In this document: positions 61,204 through 64,000 of the stretch, piece after piece
Layout: each line of letters begins with the position of its first letter
Numbering within the stretch: the stretch's first letter is position 1
Assembly: GCA_016932095.1 (NCBI GenBank)
Contig: JAFGDN010000018.1
Location: 1 to 64,000 of the forward strand
From: Sedimentisphaerales bacterium
GTDB taxonomy: Bacteria > Planctomycetota > Phycisphaerae > Sedimentisphaerales > Anaerobacaceae
Length of the DNA stretch: 64,000 nucleotides
Reading direction: 5' to 3'
Program-made: the position numbers and the translations under genes
Notes under the pieces: model-generated
What the model was told of the DNA's origin: nothing
The model's database searches: none
Seen by the model: the letters and a program-made list of their open reading frames with translations, nothing else

Positions 61204-62451
61204 TCAACCTGCGTCTGATTTCAACGCCAAACGGAGCATATTCAGAGCAGTCAAGGCAGAGCGGAGACGAATCATTACCCTATCCTGTGGAAAAATGAAA
61301 CGTTCGGTCCGGCAATTTTTCGAGTCGCAAACGCTGATAAAGACCAGTCCGACGGGTTTTTGGTCGGAGCCGCCGGCAGGGCCGGCGATGCCGGTTATCG
61401 CAATCGCAAAATCGGTTTGTGCTTTTTGTTGTGCCGATTTGGCCATCGCTGAGCAGACCTGTTTGCTGACCGCGCCGTATTGGTCGATAAACTGTTGTGG
61501 AACACCGAGTTGCTCGACCTTGGCTTTATTACTGTAAGTAATCCAGCCGTGGGTGAAATATGCACTTGAGCCGGGAATATCTGTGAGCAATTTTGCGACA
61601 AGGCCGCCGGTGCAGGATTCTGCTGTCGCAACGGTCTTTTTTTGAGCAGTCAGTAATTGGCCGACGACTTCGGGCAAGGTCTGGTCATCGACGCCGAAAA
61701 CAAGGTCGCCGAGAAGCGAATGCAAATATTCAACATCTTTTTGAGCAAGGTCTCCTGCCTGTTCTTTATTTGGTCCGGCTGAAACAACGTGAAGGGTGAT
61801 AATGCCAGAGTTAACGGTTGAGTTGATTAGGGGGTTTCTTTCGCGAGCCATCAGATTGCCTAACTTTTCAGCAATTACGGATTCACCTGCGCCAAAGCAT
61901 CGCACTTTCCTTATTATGACATATTTATCGCCCCCCTGCTTTTGTATGTGTGGCAAAACTGACGCTTCGAACATTTGGTTCATTTCAAAGGGCACGCCGG
62001 GCAGGGCAAATAAAACCTTATTTTGAACCTTTGCGTAGATACCAGGTGCTGTGCCTAAAGGATTTTCAATCGGCTCGGCTCCGTCGGGTATGTGGGCCTG
62101 AATTGCGTTTCTTTCAGGCATTGGCAGCCCCCTTTTGGCAAAAAATTGTCGGATTGTTTCGAGCAGTTGAGAATCGGTCTTTAATTCGACGCCTAAAAAT
62201 TCCGCAAACGCCCGCCGGGTCAGGTCGTCATCAGTCGGGCCAAGACCCCCTGTCGTGATTATAATATCAGCGTCTTCGGCTGCCCGTTTGAGTGCGCGAA
62301 CGATTTGGCTTATGTCGTCGCCGACGGTATAGACGCTTACGACCGGAATACCGACCGAAAGCAACTGCTGGCAGATATACGCAGCGTTAGTATCGGTCGT
62401 ATGGCCATTGAGCAGCTCGTTGCCGATAGTAACTATACTTGCGTTTGACAT
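61204..62451 (-). CDS. cinA: CinA family protein (NMN deamidase/ADP-ribose pyrophosphatase type)
   Basis: A full-length two-domain CinA of 415 residues: the N-terminal MoaB-like domain (IGNELLNGHTTDTNAAYI, GGLGPTDDDLTR) and the C-terminal PncC/NMN amidohydrolase domain (TVATAESCTGGLVAKLLTDI, ITGIAGPAGG). In characterised members these parts act on ADP-ribose and nicotinamide mononucleotide in pyridine nucleotide recycling; the name comes from competence-induced genes of Gram-positive bacteria. A family 2 repeat lies just upstream of its start. Confidence 0.93.
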   Translation of the reverse strand: MSNASIVTIGNELLNGHTTDTNAAYICQQLLSVGIPVVSVYTVGDDISQIVRALKRAAEDADIIITTGGLGPTDDDLTRRAFAEFLGVELKTDSQLLETIRQFFAKRGLPMPERNAIQAHIPDGAEPIENPLGTAPGIYAKVQNKVLFALPGVPFEMNQMFEASVLPHIQKQGGDKYVIIRKVRCFGAGESVIAEKLGNLMARERNPLINSTVNSGIITLHVVSAGPNKEQAGDLAQKDVEYLHSLLGDLVFGVDDQTLPEVVGQLLTAQKKTVATAESCTGGLVAKLLTDIPGSSAYFTHGWITYSNKAKVEQLGVPQQFIDQYGAVSKQVCSAMAKSAQQKAQTDFAIAITGIAGPAGGSDQKPVGLVFISVCDSKNCRTERFIFPQDRVMIRLRSALTALNMLRLALKSDAG

Positions 62452-62458
62452 ACGGGGA

Positions 62459-62490
62459 TTTTACCACCAAGACACAAAGACACGAAAGGA
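62459..62490 (+). repeat. Dispersed intergenic repeat, family 2
   Basis: TTTTACCACCAAGACACAAA followed by GACACGAAAGGA, directly upstream of cinA. It shares ACCA-CAAGACAC-AAG with the copy after infB (21002-21029). Confidence 0.45.
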
Positions 62491-62582
62491 TTTATGGTTG
62501 CTGATTTATGATTTTAGATACTCGATTCTCGATGCGGGATGCTCGATAGTTTTGTCGTTGGGCCAAAGCCCGTAATACGGGT

Positions 62583-63242
62583 CTAATCGATATAGGCATT
62601 TGCGGAAGGAGGGGCGTTTGCATCTATCAGGATACTTTTGTCTACACCTCCACTTATAAAAAAATCTTCGTCAAAGGCATGATTTACCCAAACCCAGAAT
62701 TCTTTTCCATCCCTGCTAATATTGTACCGAACGGGATATTTTGTGCCATATTTGCCATATATAGTCCTACAGCAAATGCGTCCACTCTTATCGGCTTCCC
62801 AACCCGTAATAAAATCTGGACATCTGCCATTTGAATCACAAATCTTTTTTATCTCACTGGCCGTCTCAATTGCGAAAGTGTCCGCAGATTCACGGGAGAG
62901 CGTTACAATCCTATGAACAGTTGGCAAAATGAGTATAATCATAGCCGGACGGATAAGTCGTATTGATAATGGTGGAAGGAGAGCCGGCTTATTACGCATT
63001 TTTCTTATCAACGCCCAAAGAATTTTGAGGACAATACTGCAAATAGAACAAATGAAAATAATGTCCGCCGGCATCCAGAACATAAACGAGCCAATATCAA
63101 TGGGAATGTTTATCAGAAAAAGCAAACCCAACGGCGGAACGATGATAAAAACCCACCGCAAGTAAGGATTTTTGAATTTATAGGTCAAAACAACAGGGAT
63201 TAAAATCGCTGCCCAAAAGATTTCAAACATACACATATACAT
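62583..63242 (-). CDS. Hypothetical membrane protein with extracytoplasmic C-terminus
   Basis: A 219-residue protein. The first about 120 residues hold three to four transmembrane segments (IFWAAILIPVVLTY, WVFIIVPPLGLLFLI, ADIIFICSICSIVLKILW, AMIILILPTVHRIV). The remaining about 100 form a soluble domain with four Cys (CDSNGRCPDF, GRICCRTIYG). AAGGAG lies 8 bases before ATG 63242. The DNA is rather rich in A+T. I recognise no family. The soluble part has the look of a small exported beta domain. Confidence 0.6.
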   Translation of the reverse strand: MYMCMFEIFWAAILIPVVLTYKFKNPYLRWVFIIVPPLGLLFLINIPIDIGSFMFWMPADIIFICSICSIVLKILWALIRKMRNKPALLPPLSIRLIRPAMIILILPTVHRIVTLSRESADTFAIETASEIKKICDSNGRCPDFITGWEADKSGRICCRTIYGKYGTKYPVRYNISRDGKEFWVWVNHAFDEDFFISGGVDKSILIDANAPPSANAYID

Positions 63243-63296
63243 ACAAGAACTCCTTTTTCCCAAGATAACCCGGTCACAGGAACCAGCGTAAAATAT

Positions 63297-64000
63297 TTAA
63301 AATTGAACCATTGCTTTGATGACGCCATCGCGATAATCGGCAACCAAATCGAAGGCAGATTTTGTCTCGTCTAATTTGAAACGATGCGTAATTAAAAAGT
63401 CAATTTTTGCTTTTCCGGAAGCGACCAAATCAATAGCAGTTTGCGTGCAGCGGTTTTGCCTGCGGACGTTAATAATCGTAATTTCTTTTCGCCTGATTTT
63501 ATCGGCGGGGAAGCTGAAACGCTCAAATCGCGGGATACCGACGAGCATAAGTTTGCCGCCGGGGCGCAACAAGTCAATCGCCTCGTCAACGGTTTCCTGC
63601 CGGCCTGCGCATTCGCAGGCGATATCGACGCCGTTAGGTTCTAATCGCAAAATATCCTCAACGATATTTTGCCTGTCGGGATTGCCTGCCCAGGTTGCGC
63701 CGTGCCTTTTCGTGAAGTCAACACGGTAATCGAGCTTGTCGGTCATATAGATTTTGCTAACACCCTGAATTTTGGCCGCGAGCATACAGCTCAGACCGAT
63801 AGGGCCTGAGCCGAGGATTGCGATTTTGTCGCCCTTTGAAAGATTTGCCTGCTTGATTGTGTAAACGCCGATTGCGAACGGCTCACACAGAGCAGCTTCT
63901 TCGAGAGTAATCCCGCCTTTCGTCGGCAGGCAGTTTTCTTCGGGCATAACGATATATTCGCAAAGGCAGCCCGGTATCTGTCCGGGTGTGCCTAAGAATT
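63297..64000 (-). CDS. Zinc-type alcohol/polyol dehydrogenase, C-terminal part (cut by window end)
   Basis: Medium-chain dehydrogenase/reductase. The frame continues without a start through position 64000: residues before the first Met read GTPGQIPGCLCEYIVMPEEN, so the gene begins outside the window. The NAD(P)-binding Rossmann fold shows GSGPIGLSCMLAAKIQG and the acidic D of MTDKLDYR, which suggests NAD preference; the CxxY and E (LCEPFAIG) belong to the zinc ligand region. Members oxidise sorbitol, threonine or similar alcohols; the substrate cannot be told here. Confidence 0.85.
   Translation of the reverse strand, partial: FLGTPGQIPGCLCEYIVMPEENCLPTKGGITLEEAALCEPFAIGVYTIKQANLSKGDKIAILGSGPIGLSCMLAAKIQGVSKIYMTDKLDYRVDFTKRHGATWAGNPDRQNIVEDILRLEPNGVDIACECAGRQETVDEAIDLLRPGGKLMLVGIPRFERFSFPADKIRRKEITIINVRRQNRCTQTAIDLVASGKAKIDFLITHRFKLDETKSAFDLVADYRDGVIKAMVQF

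Overview
The window looks like a chromosomal segment of a planctomycete, most likely of class Phycisphaerae. The reasons are dockerin-like modules with the D-x-D-x-x-V-N-x-x-D-F pattern, LamG modules opening with WWKFDE and SAGDNDG, exported DUF3352-like and Tim44-like proteins, and a Gram-negative envelope (LptF/LptG, a porin, PstSCAB). GC content is intermediate. The assignment is inference from protein style; there is no rRNA in the window.

Left part (1-12.7 kb). A pentose cluster holds araB and araD (translationally overlapping, behind a good promoter), an exported protein with about 23 ankyrin repeats, and an L-fucose/L-arabinose isomerase-like enzyme that may supply the missing araA step. 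On the opposite strand follow a compact operon (zinc ribbon, CMD family protein, CsrA, thioredoxin-like protein) and a two-component pair: a multi-PAS histidine kinase with a NarL-type regulator.

Island (12.87-16.4 kb). An intact tRNA-Arg(UCU) gene and a 42-bp copy of its 3' part enclose one A+T-rich gene. It encodes a secreted multidomain protein: two duplicated ILEI/FAM3-like domains, an alpha/beta hydrolase and a GH43-like propeller.

Core information block (16.9-26.9 kb). A structured leader with an intrinsic terminator precedes nusA, followed by infB, rbfA, an endonuclease III-like protein without its catalytic residues, and hisG. On the other strand are efp, with Asn at the position normally modified, and an HtrA-like protease with a DUF3352-like partner.

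Envelope and phosphate block (27-44.2 kb). A secreted subtilase is broken by an in-frame TGA. lptF and lptG follow. Then, on the minus strand, come a TPP riboswitch with terminator, a GxxExxY gene bounded by inverted repeats, thiC, phoB, phoR, a PHO-box promoter, a porin, pstS, pstC, pstA, pstB and phoU. The GxxExxY module sits between the riboswitch and thiC, and phoBR lies directly downstream of thiC.

Right part (44.2-64 kb). A large exported RHS/YD-repeat protein is followed by a decayed HINT relic. rimO comes next, then a protein with three complete tandem Hint (intein-like) domains fused to a membrane-anchored Tim44-like domain, in a likely operon with a DUF350 protein. The rest is pgsA, rpsU, hflX, an HD-GYP protein with its CheY-like regulator, cinA, a small membrane protein and the C-terminal part of a zinc-type alcohol dehydrogenase cut by the window end. 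The best candidate for a little-described system is the triple-Hint/Tim44 locus; the tRNA-bounded ILEI fusion gene and the GxxExxY insertion into the thiC leader come next.
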